A stretch of DNA of 64,000 nucleotides, taken from assembly GCF_001644605.1 (NCBI RefSeq), contig NZ_CP011388.1:3562501-3626500 (forward strand), in the 5' to 3' direction. The notes under the pieces are model-generated. The model was not told the DNA's origin. It ran no database searches and saw nothing but the letters and a program-made list of their open reading frames with translations. The DNA comes from Paenibacillus swuensis (GTDB lineage Bacteria > Bacillota > Bacilli > Paenibacillales > DY6). This document shows positions 8,872 through 19,800 of the stretch, in pieces. Position 1 is the stretch's first letter, and the number at the start of each line of letters is the position of its first letter. The position numbers and the translations under genes were made by a program.

Positions 8872-9378
8872 TTGTTATTTCAATTTAAAGAGCTGGCTTC
8901 CAAGGACGTTACACAGGAATTCCACGAACGACTCGACGTCGACGCCCTGGTGAAAAGCCGCCGCGATGTAATGGACATTAGTCCCCTGCAAGCCGATTTA
9001 GCCGCGAAGTATCAAGGCGGAATCGTGCGGGTGGAAGGGGAATTGTCGGCTGATCTGACGATGGCCTGCTCGCGCTGCTTGAAGCCGGTGAAAGAAACAG
9101 TGCGGATTCCTTTCGATGAGCAGTTTGCTCTGAAGACGGAAGCGACCGAAGAGGACGAGACGGACGACATCATCGCCGTTAAGGAAGAACGGGTAGACTT
9201 GAAGCCTTATGTAGAAGAAGCGCTAATGCTTTATTTACCTTTCGCGCCGCTTTGCGAAGAAGCCTGCAAGGGGTTGTGCCCTGTGTGCGGAGCAGATCGC
9301 AATGAAACCGAGTGCGGATGTAATACGGAGAAGGTCGACCCTCGTTTAGCCGGACTCAAGGATTTTTTTAAACAATAA
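8872..9378 (+). CDS. ylbN: YceD/YlbN family protein (DUF177), linked to 23S rRNA metabolism
   Basis: A 168-residue DUF177 protein. It carries the MACSRCLKPV signature near residues 65-74 and the C-terminal cysteine cluster CEEACKGLCPVCG near 126-138. In plants and bacteria this family is linked to 23S rRNA accumulation, and it is almost always next to rpmF, as here. I choose TTG 8872 because GGAG lies 9 bases upstream; TTG 8857 in the same frame is possible but has no ribosome site. Confidence 0.87.
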   Translation: MLFQFKELASKDVTQEFHERLDVDALVKSRRDVMDISPLQADLAAKYQGGIVRVEGELSADLTMACSRCLKPVKETVRIPFDEQFALKTEATEEDETDDIIAVKEERVDLKPYVEEALMLYLPFAPLCEEACKGLCPVCGADRNETECGCNTEKVDPRLAGLKDFFKQ

Positions 9379-9419
9379 GAGACAAAGAACCCATTATACT
9401 CGAGTAAGGAGGTGGGAAT

Positions 9420-9593
9420 ATGGCAGTACCTCAAAGAAGAACGTCCAAGACTCGTCGCGACAAGCGCCGTACTCACTTTAAATTAGAAGTTCCGGGCATG
9501 GTGAAATGCGATCATTGCGGAGAATTGAAATTGAGTCACCGCGTTTGCAAAGTTTGCGGAACATACAAGGCAAGAGAGATTATTAAACAATAA
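9420..9593 (+). CDS. rpmF: 50S ribosomal protein L32 (zinc-binding form)
   Basis: 57 residues, beginning [20 protein letters not shown] and ending KAREIIKQ. It has the full zinc ribbon, CDHC (30-33) and CKVC (43-46), so this is the zinc-dependent L32 form rather than the cysteine-free paralogue. AAGGAGGTGGG lies just upstream of ATG 9420. It is co-transcribed with the DUF177 gene 41 bases upstream and is followed by a terminator. Confidence 0.97.
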   Translation: MAVPQRRTSKTRRDKRRTHFKLEVPGMVKCDHCGELKLSHRVCKVCGTYKAREIIKQ

Positions 9594-9601
9594 TCGATAA
9601 G

Positions 9602-9637
9602 TAGTACTTCATCCTATGGTGAGGTGCTATTTTTTTT
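9602..9637 (+). terminator. Terminator after rpmF
   Basis: A 12-bp stem with several G-U pairs (9602-9613 with 9618-9629), a 4-base loop and a run of eight T. Confidence 0.85.
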
Positions 9638-9672
9638 GCTTTCTTTTTGCCGGGCATTTATATATACTAGTA

Positions 9673-9689
9673 TTAGTACCAGGTATTAA
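9673..9689. promoter_or_regulatory. FapR operator ahead of fapR
   Basis: TTAGTACC-A-GGTATTAA is a 17-bp near-perfect palindrome (7 of 8 half-site positions match) and fits the known FapR box. It overlaps a weak candidate promoter (TTGCCG 9647-9652, TATTAG 9671-9676, 18-base spacing), so FapR binding would block its own transcription and that of the following lipid genes until malonyl-CoA accumulates. Confidence 0.85.
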
Positions 9690-9698
9690 AAACAAGGG

Positions 9699-10331
9699 GT
9701 GTTAAGCATCGAGCGCCTGCCTAAACGACAACGACAACAACAACTGTCGCAGCATATCGACGATAATCCGTTTATCACCGACCAAGAATTGACGCGCAAG
9801 CTTAAGGTGAGCATACAGACGATTCGGTTGGACCGGATGGAGCTCGGTATACCTGAAGTAAGGGAACGGCTGAAGCTGATGGCGGAGCGATCATTGGATC
9901 CGGTGAAATCTTTGCCGTTAGATGAAATCATAGGTGAAGTTATCGATCTGCAACTGGATCAAAGCGGGATATCCATATTTGAAATTAAAGCGGAGCATGT
10001 GTTTTCACGTACAGGGATTGCAAGGGGACATCATATTTTCTCTCAGGCCAATTCCTTGGCGGTGGGAATTATGAATGCGGAGATTGCGCTGACAGCATCG
10101 GCGGATATCCGGTTTGTGCGTTCCGTGCTGCTGGAAGAGAAATGCGTGGCTAAAGCCTATGTCCGTTCTAATACAGGGCCAAGTGGGAAAGCTAAAGTAG
10201 AAGTATTTACATATGTCGGCGAAGAATTGGTGTTTCAGGGAACATTTACGGTGTACCGAAATGCCGGTCTGGACAACGAAGAGAGCAAAGACAGCAATAA
10301 AGGAGTGGACAACGATGCGGATCGCAATTGA
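9699..10331 (+). CDS. fapR: Malonyl-CoA-responsive repressor of fatty acid and phospholipid synthesis
   Basis: About 207-210 residues. An N-terminal DeoR-like helix-turn-helix ([20 protein letters not shown], about 26-45) is joined by a linker helix to a hot-dog-fold domain that binds malonyl-CoA ([20 protein letters not shown], about 104-123). It represses lipid genes until malonyl-CoA releases it. GTG 9699 is the only conventional start in frame, but it lies inside the AAGGGGTG ribosome site. ATC 9708, six bases after that site, is far better placed and would give [10 protein letters not shown]. The gene heads an operon whose next gene, plsX, overlaps it by 17 bases. Confidence 0.92.
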   Translation: MLSIERLPKRQRQQQLSQHIDDNPFITDQELTRKLKVSIQTIRLDRMELGIPEVRERLKLMAERSLDPVKSLPLDEIIGEVIDLQLDQSGISIFEIKAEHVFSRTGIARGHHIFSQANSLAVGIMNAEIALTASADIRFVRSVLLEEKCVAKAYVRSNTGPSGKAKVEVFTYVGEELVFQGTFTVYRNAGLDNEESKDSNKGVDNDADRN

Positions 10332-11313
10332 CGCCATGGGCGGAGACGCGGCGCCGGACATGAACATACAGGGTGCGTTAGAAGCGGCAAGAGAGTGGCC
10401 GGATGTTGAGATTATTCTCGTCGGGGATGAGGCGAAGCTGAAGCCGCTCATGACAGAAATACCTTCCAATTTGAGGGTACAGCACGCATCGGAGGTTGTT
10501 CTTCCGGATGATGAACCCGTTAAGGCCGTTCGCAGGAAGAAGGACGCCTCCATGGTCGTTGCGGGCAGGTTAGTGAAGGAAGGTCAGGCGGACGCCATGA
10601 TTTCGGCCGGAAATACGGGCGCGCTGATGGCTACGGGATTACTTGTTGTCGGTAGAATGCCGGGAATTGAACGCCCCGCCCTGGCGCCTATGATTCCCAC
10701 GGTGGACGGCAAGGGGGTTCTGGCGCTTGATCTGGGCGCCAACATGGATGCAACGCCGGAGCATCTACTTCAATACGCCATCATGGGCAGCGTTTATCGT
10801 AACAAGGTTCACGGCTTGACGAAGCCGCGCATCGGGTTGCTCAACGTCGGTACAGAGGAAATGAAAGGCAATGAGCTCACCAAGGGCGCCTTTCCTTTAC
10901 TGAAGGAAGCGCCGATCCATTTTGTGGGCAATGTGGAATCACGGGATGTGCTGCAAGGCAATTGTGATGTATTGGTGTGCGACGGCTTTGTCGGTAACAT
11001 TTTGCTGAAAACGTTGGAGGGCACGGCAGGCACGATTTTCTCGGTGCTGAAACAGGAATTCACCAGCTCATTGCTCAGTAAACTGGCGGCCGCGGTGTTA
11101 AAACCGGGTTTGTCGAGGTTTAAGAAGAAGCTCGACTATAAGGAGCATGGCGGAGCGCCGTTACTGGGGTTAAACGGGCTGGTGCTCAAGAGCCACGGCT
11201 CCTCGGATGCCCGTGCGATCAAGAACGCCGTGCGTCAGGCAAGGGAAGCGCTGAAGAACGACCTTGTCGGTTCAATTTCGGCGGAAATCAGCGGTAAGGG
11301 AGCGGTGCAATGA
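10315..11313 (+). CDS. plsX: Phosphate acyltransferase PlsX
   Basis: A 332-residue peripheral membrane enzyme that converts acyl-ACP to acyl-phosphate, feeding PlsY in phospholipid synthesis. The N-terminal [15 protein letters not shown] and the downstream [10 protein letters not shown] and [11 protein letters not shown] segments are diagnostic. Start ATG 10315 has AAAGGAGTGG six bases upstream; it overlaps the end of fapR by 17 bases and its stop overlaps the fabH start (ATGA), so fapR, plsX and fabH are translationally coupled. Confidence 0.96.
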   Translation: MRIAIDAMGGDAAPDMNIQGALEAAREWPDVEIILVGDEAKLKPLMTEIPSNLRVQHASEVVLPDDEPVKAVRRKKDASMVVAGRLVKEGQADAMISAGNTGALMATGLLVVGRMPGIERPALAPMIPTVDGKGVLALDLGANMDATPEHLLQYAIMGSVYRNKVHGLTKPRIGLLNVGTEEMKGNELTKGAFPLLKEAPIHFVGNVESRDVLQGNCDVLVCDGFVGNILLKTLEGTAGTIFSVLKQEFTSSLLSKLAAAVLKPGLSRFKKKLDYKEHGGAPLLGLNGLVLKSHGSSDARAIKNAVRQAREALKNDLVGSISAEISGKGAVQ

Positions 11314-12299
11314 TGAATATCATTCCGGTAGGCGTGCTCGGGGCCGGCAAGTATGTGCCCGAACGGATTCTAACAAACCACGATCTGGAGCAGATGGTGG
11401 ATACGAATGACGAATGGATCGTCAGCAGGACGGGTATTCGTGAACGGCGGTTGGCGGCGGAGGAAGAAGCTACGTCGGATTTGGCGCTTCATGCAAGCAA
11501 GATCGCGCTGGAGCAAGCAGGAATTACCGCGGAACAGCTGGATCTTATTATCGTCGCAACGGTTACGCCAGATATGTATTTCCCTTCAACGGCATGTATG
11601 TTGCAGGAAAAGCTCGGGGCTAAGAAGGCCGCCGCGTTCGATTTGTCCGCCGCTTGCTCCGGTTTTATTTACGGTTTGGCCAATGCATCCAACTTCATCG
11701 CTACAGGAATATACAAACACGTTCTGGTTGTGGGGGCCGAGTGTCTTTCGCGAATTACGGATTATACAGACCGCAATACGTGCATTTTGTTTGGGGACGG
11801 CGCGGGAGCTGTTGTGCTTGGCGAGGTGCCGGAGGGACGGGGCTTCAAGTCCTTTGAACTCGGCGCCGACGGTTCCGGCGGGGAACTGTTGCACGTTCGC
11901 GGAGGAGGATCATTGGTACCCTCCAGTGTGGAAAGCGTCGAAGCTCGCCAGCACTATATTTATATGGCGGGCAGCGAGGTATTCAAGTTTGCTGTGCGTA
12001 TCATGGGGAACGCGGCGGAGGAAGCGCTTCGTAAAGCAGGCATGGACAAATCGGAGATCGATTTGTTGGTGCCGCATCAGGCGAACAAGCGTATCATCCA
12101 ATCGGCGCTTAGCCGGCTCGAATTGAGCGAGGACAAGTGCATGGTGAATCTGGACCGCTACGGCAATATGTCGGCGGCATCCATTCCGGTTGCGCTGGCT
12201 GAAGCGGTGGAGGAAGGACGCTTGAACGAGGGAGACCGGGTCGTACTGGTCGGCTTCGGAGGCGGCTTGACTTGGGGAGCCACGGTTCTGGTCTGGTAG
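11310..12299 (+). CDS. fabH: 3-oxoacyl-ACP synthase III
   Basis: The 329-residue enzyme condenses acetyl- or branched acyl-CoA with malonyl-ACP to start fatty acid synthesis. The catalytic triad is intact: Cys116 in SAACSGF, His256 in PHQANKR and Asn286 in YGNMSAAS. Two adjacent ATG codons (11310 and 11313) lie 7 and 10 bases after AAGGGAG; either can be the start. Confidence 0.95.
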   Translation: MMNIIPVGVLGAGKYVPERILTNHDLEQMVDTNDEWIVSRTGIRERRLAAEEEATSDLALHASKIALEQAGITAEQLDLIIVATVTPDMYFPSTACMLQEKLGAKKAAAFDLSAACSGFIYGLANASNFIATGIYKHVLVVGAECLSRITDYTDRNTCILFGDGAGAVVLGEVPEGRGFKSFELGADGSGGELLHVRGGGSLVPSSVESVEARQHYIYMAGSEVFKFAVRIMGNAAEEALRKAGMDKSEIDLLVPHQANKRIIQSALSRLELSEDKCMVNLDRYGNMSAASIPVALAEAVEEGRLNEGDRVVLVGFGGGLTWGATVLVW

Positions 12300-12336
12300 A
12301 AAGCCGTTTATTCTGGGTGACAAAGGAGCTGTACCA

Positions 12337-13275
12337 ATGGGGTTAATCGCATTTGTATTTCCCGGCCAAGGCGCGCAGGCGGTTGGCATGGGCAAGGATG
12401 TATACGATCATCATGCGGCCGGTCGTGAGCGGTTTGACCGAGCTGACGCTGCATTAGGGTTTAAGCTTACCGAACTTATATTTAACGGTCCTGAAGAAGA
12501 ATTAAAGATTACGTATCATACGCAGCCCGCTCTGCTTGCAACCAGCATCGCATTGATGGACGCGTTCGCCGCGCAAGGAATACAACCCGACTATGTCGCG
12601 GGTCATTCCCTGGGCGAGTACAGCGCGCTTGTCGCCGCCGGCGTGCTCCGCTTTGAAGACGCCGTTACGGCGGTCCGAAAGCGCGGCGAGTTCATGGAGC
12701 AGGCCGTGCCCGGTGGGGCGGGGGCGATGGCTGCGGTGCTGGGCGCGGAGCGAGAGGCGTTAACCTCGCTCTGCGCGGATATTTCCGCGGGCGGGACAGC
12801 GGTCGAACTGGCCAATGTGAATTGTCCCGGCCAGATCGTTGTATCCGGTACCGCCGCGGGTGTAGCCTCTGTCGTAGAACGCGGCAAGGAAGCCGGCGCC
12901 AAGCGGGTCATCCCGCTTGAGGTGAGCGGCCCGTTCCACTCCTCGCTCATGCAGCCTGCCGCGCAGCGGCTGCAAGACACCTTGGCCGGCATCGAGATGT
13001 CGCCGGCCGCTGCCCCGGTCGTGGCCAATGTAACGGCACGACCGGTGACGGAGCCTGCTGAAATCCGCAGACTCCTGGTAGAGCAAGTGTCCTCCCCTGT
13101 ACTATGGGAGGACTCAGTCCGCTGGCTTATCGAACAGGGTGTCGATACCTTCGTGGAGATCGGCTCCGGCTCGGTGCTCGCCGGATTAATCAAGAAAATT
13201 GACCGCAATGTGCGCGTCCTCTCCGTGAATTCGCTTGAGACAGCTGAAGCGGCCGGGGAGCTTATCCGGTCCTAG
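12337..13275 (+). CDS. fabD: Malonyl CoA-acyl carrier protein transacylase
   Basis: A 312-residue alpha/beta hydrolase-like enzyme that loads malonate from CoA onto ACP. The FPGQGAQ motif is at residues 8-14, the nucleophile Ser91 lies in GHSLGEYSALVAAG and His201 lies in SGPFHSSLM. AAAGGAGC precedes ATG 12337. It follows fabH by 37 bases and belongs to the same operon. Confidence 0.95.
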   Translation: MGLIAFVFPGQGAQAVGMGKDVYDHHAAGRERFDRADAALGFKLTELIFNGPEEELKITYHTQPALLATSIALMDAFAAQGIQPDYVAGHSLGEYSALVAAGVLRFEDAVTAVRKRGEFMEQAVPGGAGAMAAVLGAEREALTSLCADISAGGTAVELANVNCPGQIVVSGTAAGVASVVERGKEAGAKRVIPLEVSGPFHSSLMQPAAQRLQDTLAGIEMSPAAAPVVANVTARPVTEPAEIRRLLVEQVSSPVLWEDSVRWLIEQGVDTFVEIGSGSVLAGLIKKIDRNVRVLSVNSLETAEAAGELIRS

Positions 13276-13399
13276 AACCGTATAACATTGGTTGTTGCGG
13301 TAACAATGGTAGGGTGCGCGTTAGCCCTGAAGGGGCACGCCTGGTTTAGCATCAGGCTTATTGTGAATCCTTAAGAAGCATGGGGAAGGGGGAATCAGG
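13276..13399. other. Structured fabD-fabG intergenic spacer
   Basis: A 124-base gap in an otherwise tight operon. It holds short dyads: CATTG (13286-13290) with CAATG (13304-13308), and GCCTG with CAGGC near 13347-13366. No T-tract, promoter consensus or FapR box is clear. It may be an mRNA processing or stability element, or nothing. Confidence 0.3.
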
Positions 13400-14146
13400 A
13401 TGCAGAAACTGGAAGGCAAGGTAGCTTTGGTTACCGGTGCTTCCCGAGGCATCGGGAGAGCGATTGCTTTGGCGCTCGCCGAGGCCGGCGCGGATGTGGC
13501 CGTGAACTACGCGGGCAGTGAAAATGCGGCCGGCGCTGTGGTTCAGGCCATTGAAACGATGGGGCGGAAAGCCGTCAAGATTCGTGCGGATGTGGCTTCG
13601 GCCGCAGATGTCGAAGATATGATGAAGCGGGTTATGGAAAGCTTCGGAAAAATCGATATTCTGGTGAATAATGCCGGAATAACACGGGATAACTTGTTAA
13701 TGCGGATGAAAGAAGAGGAGTTTGACGCCGTCATTAACACTAACCTTAAAGGTGTGTTCAACTGTGTCAAAGCCGTAACCCGGCCGATGATGAAACAACG
13801 CTCAGGCCGTATTATCAACATTTCATCGGTTGTAGGTGTGTTGGGCAACCCGGGTCAGGTTAACTATGTCGCTGCCAAAGCCGGTGTCATCGGTTTGACG
13901 AAAGCTGCGGCAAGGGAACTGGCTTCGCGGGGAATTACGGTTAATGCCGTGGCGCCGGGATTCATAGAAACCGATATGACCGATAAGCTTTCGGGGGAAA
14001 CCAAGGATGCGTTATTGGGACAAATACCGCTCTCCCGTTTGGGTAAACCTGAGGATATCGCTCATGCCGTGTTGTTCCTTGCGGGGGATGACTCCTCCTA
14101 TATGACAGGCCAGACCATTCATGTAGACGGCGGCATGTACATGTAA
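13400..14146 (+). CDS. fabG: 3-oxoacyl-ACP reductase
   Basis: A 248-residue short-chain dehydrogenase that uses NADPH to reduce beta-ketoacyl-ACP. The cofactor loop [13 protein letters not shown] is at residues 14-26, [14 protein letters not shown] near 90-103, the catalytic Ser in ISSVVG and the YxxxK pair in YVAAKAG (Tyr near 152, Lys near 156). The [15 protein letters not shown] segment follows. GGAAGGGGGAATC precedes ATG 13400. Confidence 0.95.
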   Translation: MQKLEGKVALVTGASRGIGRAIALALAEAGADVAVNYAGSENAAGAVVQAIETMGRKAVKIRADVASAADVEDMMKRVMESFGKIDILVNNAGITRDNLLMRMKEEEFDAVINTNLKGVFNCVKAVTRPMMKQRSGRIINISSVVGVLGNPGQVNYVAAKAGVIGLTKAAARELASRGITVNAVAPGFIETDMTDKLSGETKDALLGQIPLSRLGKPEDIAHAVLFLAGDDSSYMTGQTIHVDGGMYM

Positions 14147-14276
14147 TTTGGCAACAGAGGAATAATAGTCTGGTGTATGGGCTCAGAAGGGTTTGGAGCC
14201 GCAAATTGAGATTTGAATGGATTCTATGGTAATTTGCTATGGATTCTCGTATAATACCAAGGAGGAGGTGAACCGG

Positions 14277-14510
14277 ATGTCCGATGTATTAGAGCGTGTA
14301 AAGCGTATCGTTATTGATCGTCTAGGAGTTGACGAGGCTGAAGTTACTACCGAAGCATCTTTCAAAGATGACTTAGGCGCTGACTCTCTCGACGTTGTAG
14401 AACTGGTTATGGAGCTAGAGGACGAGTTCGATATGGAAATTTCCGATGAGGATGCTGAGAAGATTACTACTGTAGGAGAAGTTGTGAAATACATACAATC
14501 TCATACGTAA
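14277..14510 (+). CDS. acpP: Acyl carrier protein
   Basis: A very acidic 77-residue protein. Ser37 in [16 protein letters not shown] carries the 4'-phosphopantetheine arm. Start ATG 14277 follows GGAGGAGGTGAA, the best ribosome site in this operon, which fits the high ACP demand; the longer frame from 14217 has no ribosome site. A TATAAT at 14250-14255 could be the -10 of a gene-specific promoter, although its -35 is poor. Confidence 0.97.
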   Translation: MSDVLERVKRIVIDRLGVDEAEVTTEASFKDDLGADSLDVVELVMELEDEFDMEISDEDAEKITTVGEVVKYIQSHT

Positions 14511-14518
14511 AGTGAACG

Positions 14519-14544
14519 AGTCCCGTTAGTACATCAACGGGACT
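14519..14544 (+). terminator. Hairpin between acpP and fabF, possible attenuator
   Basis: A perfect 9-bp stem (14519-14527 with 14536-14544) around an 8-base loop, followed by pyrimidine-rich TCTCCTCATTCTTT rather than a clean T-run. It may partly stop transcription so that acpP mRNA exceeds fabF mRNA. Confidence 0.55.
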
Positions 14545-14668
14545 TCTCCTCATTCTTTACCCTATTAAGCCACAGTTTGAACGATGATTTTTCTTTGCCA
14601 TCATGTTCTTAATATATAGATTTACAATATAGCAATCAGCTTTAACGAGACCGGTTTCGAGGTGAGCG

Positions 14669-15910
14669 ATGTTGAAACATAGAGTAGTGGTGACAGGTAT
14701 GGGGGTTGTGACGTCTTTAGGTTCAGATCTGGAGACATTATGGAACAACCTGCTGGAAGGTAAATCCGGGGTGTCGGTGGTAGAGGCGTTCGACGTCAGC
14801 GATTACCCGACAAGAATTGCATCTTCTGTGAAGGACTTCGATCCCGAACAATACATGGATAAGAAAGAAGCGCGCCGGATGGACCGGTTCGTGCAATTCG
14901 GTTTGGCCGCAAGCTTGCTGGCGCTTCGCGACGCGAAGCTGGATGTGAAGAATGATACGGATCCTGAACGGGTAGGCGTTATTGTCGGTTCCGGCATCGG
15001 GGGATTGGGCACTTGGGAAGATCAACACGCCATTCTGCTCGAGAAAGGTCCGAAACGGGTATCGCCGTTCTTCATTCCGATGATGATAGCTAACATGGCG
15101 TCCGGTCAAATTTCCATGTCCACAGGAGCCAAGGGACCTAACACAGCCGCGGTTTCCGCGTGTGCTACGGGAACCCATTCCATCGGGGATTCGTTCAAAA
15201 TGATTCAGCGCGGGGACGCGGATGTCATGATTTGCGGCGGTGCGGAAGCGACGATTCGTCCGACAGGCATGGCAGGCTTCTGCTCCATGCGGGCGATGTC
15301 CACTCGCAATGAAGAACCTGAGAAAGCCAGCCGACCGTTCGATGTGGACCGCGACGGGTTTATCATGGGCGAGGGCGCCGGTGTCATGATCATTGAATCA
15401 TTAGAGCATGCGCAGAAACGCGGCGCGAAGATTTATGCCGAGATCGTCGGTTACGGGATGAGCGCGGATGCGCATCATATGACCGAACCGGATCCGGCCG
15501 GTGCCGCGCGCTGTATGGTTAAAGCAATCAAGGATGCCGGCCTGGAGCCGACTGATGTGGATTACATTAATGCGCACGGCACATCGACCCCTGTGGGCGA
15601 CAAATCGGAGACGAATGCCATTAAACAGGCGTTCGGCGACCATGCTTACAAGCTGGCTGTATCTTCGACCAAGTCTATGACAGGACATTTACTAGGTGCC
15701 GCGGGCGGCGTGGAAGGCGTTATTTGCGGTCTGGCTTTGGAACATCAGACGATTCCGCCTACTGCGAATCTGGAGAACCAAGATCCCGAATGTGATTTGG
15801 ATTATGTTCCGAATGTCCCGCGTAAGGCGAATCTGGACGTGGTGATGTCCAATTCATTCGGTTTCGGCGGTCATAATGCAACGATTATTCTTAAGAAATA
15901 CGAGGCGTAA
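14669..15910 (+). CDS. fabF: 3-oxoacyl-ACP synthase II
   Basis: The 413-residue elongation condensing enzyme. The catalytic Cys lies in [14 protein letters not shown] near residue 165, the two histidines in [11 protein letters not shown] and [11 protein letters not shown], and the C-terminal [12 protein letters not shown] is intact. Start ATG 14669 has GAGGTGAG just upstream. It is the last gene of the lipid cluster and runs into rnc with a 42-base gap. Confidence 0.96.
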   Translation: MLKHRVVVTGMGVVTSLGSDLETLWNNLLEGKSGVSVVEAFDVSDYPTRIASSVKDFDPEQYMDKKEARRMDRFVQFGLAASLLALRDAKLDVKNDTDPERVGVIVGSGIGGLGTWEDQHAILLEKGPKRVSPFFIPMMIANMASGQISMSTGAKGPNTAAVSACATGTHSIGDSFKMIQRGDADVMICGGAEATIRPTGMAGFCSMRAMSTRNEEPEKASRPFDVDRDGFIMGEGAGVMIIESLEHAQKRGAKIYAEIVGYGMSADAHHMTEPDPAGAARCMVKAIKDAGLEPTDVDYINAHGTSTPVGDKSETNAIKQAFGDHAYKLAVSSTKSMTGHLLGAAGGVEGVICGLALEHQTIPPTANLENQDPECDLDYVPNVPRKANLDVVMSNSFGFGGHNATIILKKYEA

Positions 15911-15952
15911 CATCGGGCAAGCTGCGTCAGCAGCAAGGAGAAGGGGTATACC

Positions 15953-16660
15953 ATGCAACGCGATCTTAAACATCTGCAATCCAAACTAAACATACGGTTT
16001 CTCGAGCCCGCGCTGCTGACGCAAGCCTTCACGCACTCGTCTTATGTAAATGAACACCGGATGACCCATTCGGATGACAATGAGCGTCTGGAATATTTGG
16101 GCGACGCTGTGCTTGAACTGACGGTATCCGAATTCCTGTTCCGAAATTTTCCGGATAAGCCGGAAGGCGAGCTGACCAAGCTGCGCGCATCTGTAGTATG
16201 CGAGCCTTCATTAGTCGGATTCGCAGAGGATCTTGAATTCGGGATGTATGTGCTTCTGGGTAAAGGCGAAGAACAGACAGGGGGACGTACAAGGCCGGCG
16301 TTGTTGGCTGACGTATTTGAATCCTTTATAGGCGCTTTATATTTGGATCAAGGCCTACTTGCCGTTCAACAGTTTCTGGACAGACATCTGTTTCCTAAAC
16401 TTTCATCCGCAGCTAAGCTTCAGAACAAGGATTTCAAGACTCAATTGCAGGAGCTTACGCAGTCATACAATATGGGCGCGTTGGAATACCGGATTGTTGG
16501 AGAGACAGGACCCGCGCATGAAAGGGAGTTCGTGTCGGAAGTATTTATGGACGAACAACGATTAGGGCGGGGGACCGGCCGTTCCAAGAAAGAAGCCGAG
16601 CAGCAAGCGGCTTCCGAAGCGTTAAGAACGATCGCCCAGTCCGCCCGATTGGACGCTTGA
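15953..16660 (+). CDS. rnc: Ribonuclease III
   Basis: A 235-residue double-strand RNA endonuclease for rRNA and mRNA processing. The catalytic signature [15 protein letters not shown] is at residues 42-56 and the second acidic cluster [15 protein letters not shown] near 117-131. The C-terminal dsRNA-binding domain begins at [11 protein letters not shown] (about 162) and ends with [25 protein letters not shown] precedes ATG 15953. A terminator follows, separating it from smc. Confidence 0.96.
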   Translation: MQRDLKHLQSKLNIRFLEPALLTQAFTHSSYVNEHRMTHSDDNERLEYLGDAVLELTVSEFLFRNFPDKPEGELTKLRASVVCEPSLVGFAEDLEFGMYVLLGKGEEQTGGRTRPALLADVFESFIGALYLDQGLLAVQQFLDRHLFPKLSSAAKLQNKDFKTQLQELTQSYNMGALEYRIVGETGPAHEREFVSEVFMDEQRLGRGTGRSKKEAEQQAASEALRTIAQSARLDA

Positions 16661-16680
16661 GTCTACAGAATCTCATGAGG

Positions 16681-16718
16681 AGCAGTGAGCAACCCTAAGG
16701 TTGTTCCTGCTTTTTTTT
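16681..16718 (+). terminator. Terminator after rnc
   Basis: A stem formed by 16681-16694 and 16699-16711 with a CTAA loop, followed by eight T (16711-16718). It separates rnc from smc, which then has a possible extended -10 promoter (TGGTAAAAT, 16778-16786). Confidence 0.85.
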
Positions 16719-16809
16719 GCTATAGTAAGGGTCGGTATCAGTTGTACATGGATTTTCAAGCGAAAATACTGCGAATTTGGTAAAATAGGCGTTGAGGTGA
16801 AAGTTAGCC

Positions 16810-19800
16810 ATGTTTTTGAAAAGAGTGGAATTATCCGGATTTAAATCGTTCGCGGACAAGACTGAACTGGAATTCGTCCAAGGCATCACAGCCGTAGTCG
16901 GCCCGAACGGAAGCGGTAAGAGCAATATCAGCGATTCCATTCGTTGGGTGCTCGGCGAGCAGAGCGCCAAATCGCTCAGAGGCGGCAAGATGGAGGATAT
17001 TATCTTCGCCGGCAGCGACGCGCGTAAAGCGGTTAACTATGCGGAAGTATCCCTGACACTGGACAATCACGATGAAGCGCTGAAGCTGGATTTCAGCGAG
17101 GTGACGGTAACCCGAAGAGTGCATCGCAGCGGGGACAGCGAATATTTTATCAATAAACAAGGATGCCGATTGAAAGATATTACGGAGCTTTTTATGGACA
17201 CAGGGATCGGCAAAGAAGCTTATTCCATTATCGGACAAGGCCGAATCGAAGAAATCCTGAGCACACGGTCAGAGGATCGCAGAGGAATCTTTGAAGAGGC
17301 TTCCGGTATTGTCAAATATAAATCCCGCAAGAAAGATGCAGGGCGCAAGCTGGAAGATACCGAGCAGAATCTGCTTCGGATTCATGATCTCGTGTCCGAG
17401 TTGGAGGATCAGATTGAACCTTTGCGGGAACAATCCTCCAAAGCTGTGCAGTTTAAGCAGTTGAAGGAAGAGCTGAAAACCAGCGAAATTTCAATGTACG
17501 TCCATCAGATCGAGCAAATTCATGAGTCTTGGGCAGAAGCGAATGAACGGTTGAACATATTGCAAACCGAGCAACTGGAATTGTCCACCGTCGTTTCGAA
17601 GCATGACGCGCATCTGGAACAGCATCGATCGGAAACCAGGCGGCTGGAACTGGAGCTGGATGAACTGCAGACCTCATTGCTCTCGATCAGTGCGGAACTT
17701 GAGAAAAGCGAAGGGCAAGGCGAGGTTCTCAAGGAACGCAGCAAATACCTCGTGCAGAACCGTCTGCAGTTATTGCAAATGGTTGAAGTGGGCGAGAAGC
17801 GAATTGAAGAGCGGCGGACGGAACAAACGGGTTACCGGGATAAGTATAACGCGATTAGCAGCGAACTGAACCGTCTTCAATCCACGTTACGGTCCGAAGA
17901 GGAGCGTTTGCTTGGGGTAACCGGCGGGACGAGCAGCGATACGGAAGAAAAGCTCCGGGGCGACCTGCTGGATAAGTTAAACCAGTCCGCTCAAGCCCGC
18001 AATGAAATACGGTACATGGAACAGCAGATGGAATCGGCGCAACGTCGAATGTCCCGGTTGAATGATGATCACGGGCGGCTGGCCGAACAACAGAAGAAGT
18101 TGGAGACACGCAAGAAAGATTTGAGCGCCAAGCTAACGGACTGTATTGCATCATTATCCGAAAGCAAGAATGCCTACGTTGCGGCTTCCCAAAGCATCCA
18201 GAGTAAGCAAGAGTTACTTGAAACCGCTCAAAGCACCATTCGTAAATGGGAGCAAAAGACGGATGCGCTCGTTTCCCGTAAAGATACGATGACCGAGATG
18301 CAGAATGATTTCGACGGTTTTATGCACGGTGTTAAAGAAGTGTTGAAAGCACGAAACCGGGAAAACGGACTTCGGGGCGTTCTGGGTGCGGTAGCCGAGT
18401 TGATTAAAGTTCCTGCCCGGATTGAGCTGGCCGTGGAAACGGCGTTGGGCGGAGCGTTGCAGCACGTGGTCATGGAAGGTGAAAGCAGCGCCCGCGAAGC
18501 GATCGCCTTCCTGAAACGGCGGCAACTCGGCCGTGCGACATTCCTCCCGTTGGATGTTATTAAAGAGCGGTACATACCTGAATCCGAGCATCGCGGTCTT
18601 CAAGGAGCAAGCGGTTTTGTCGGTGTTGGGGCAGAACTGGTAAGCAGCGAACCCGAATATCGTAACATTGTAGGGAACTTGCTGGGCAATGTGATTATTG
18701 CGGAAACTCTGGAAGACGCGAACCGCATAGCGGCCAAGTGCCAATACCGCTATCGTGTCGTTACGTTAGAAGGCGATATTGTAAATGCCGGCGGTTCCAT
18801 GACCGGTGGTTCAATGCAGAAGAAGAATACTAGTCTGCTGGGGCGTCAACGGCAGATAGATGAATTAATTCAAGAAATTCACAAATCGCAGGAGCAAATC
18901 TCGCAGTTGCAGGCTCAGATTGCACGAATGAAACAAGAAATTATAGGCGAGACCACACAGCTGGAGCAATCGCGCGAGGCAGGTGAGCAAGCCCGCATTA
19001 TCGAACAACAATTGTTGGCAGAGTTGAAACAGTTGGAGGGCGAATTAACCCAGCTTGCTCCGCAGCTAGAACTGCACTCGCAGGATCGCGGTCAACACGA
19101 GGCGGAAGTGAAAGAGTATCGCGCGCGGAAGAAGGACTTGGAGCAGTCCTTAATCGTATTACAAAGCGAGGAACAGCAGGTTCAGCAAGCGATACGCGAC
19201 GCGGAGCTCTCCAGGAAGGCCAGCGAATCAGCCAAAGACGAGCTGCAGGCCTACATGACAGATTTGAAAGTTCAGGTAGCTACGCTCACGCAAGAGAAGC
19301 AGTCCTTGCAGGATCAGCTAAAGCGGATTACAAGCGAGTTGCAACAGCAGGATCAGGAGCTTGAGCTGAACCGCAGCCAACTGGAGCAGGTTGCCGAAGA
19401 TATTGAGGAGAATCAGCAACAAGCGGTCCGTCAGACGGAGGACGTGAACACGTATAAAATCCGGAAGAAGCAATGCGCGGATCAGTTGGAGTTTAAGCGT
19501 GCCGAGAGGGCGGGTTGGTTGAAACGACTGGAAGAGGGAGAGAACGAAACACGTGAGCAACGGGTACAGTTAAAGCAAGTGGAGGAACAGCTGCGGCAGA
19601 CGGAAGTCAAGGTGAACCGACTGGATGTGGAATTGGAAAACTTACTTAGAAAGCTGTCCGAGGATTACGAGCTCAGTTACGAGCTTGCCAAGGAAAGATA
19701 TCCTGTCCCTGAGGATGTTAGCGGCGTTCAGCAGATTGTCAGAGACTTGAGACGGACCATCGGAGCGCTCGGCGAAGTCAACCTGGGAGCCATTGAGGAG

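Noticed and set aside
13971..13977. CCGATAT in fabG
   Set aside because: It is coding sequence for Thr-Asp-Met without a -35 partner; taken as chance.
16752..16767. ATTTTC-AAGC-GAAAAT dyad before smc, similar to half-sites of a CodY box
   Set aside because: The spacing between half-sites is four bases rather than one, so it does not fit the CodY motif; noted only as a dyad.
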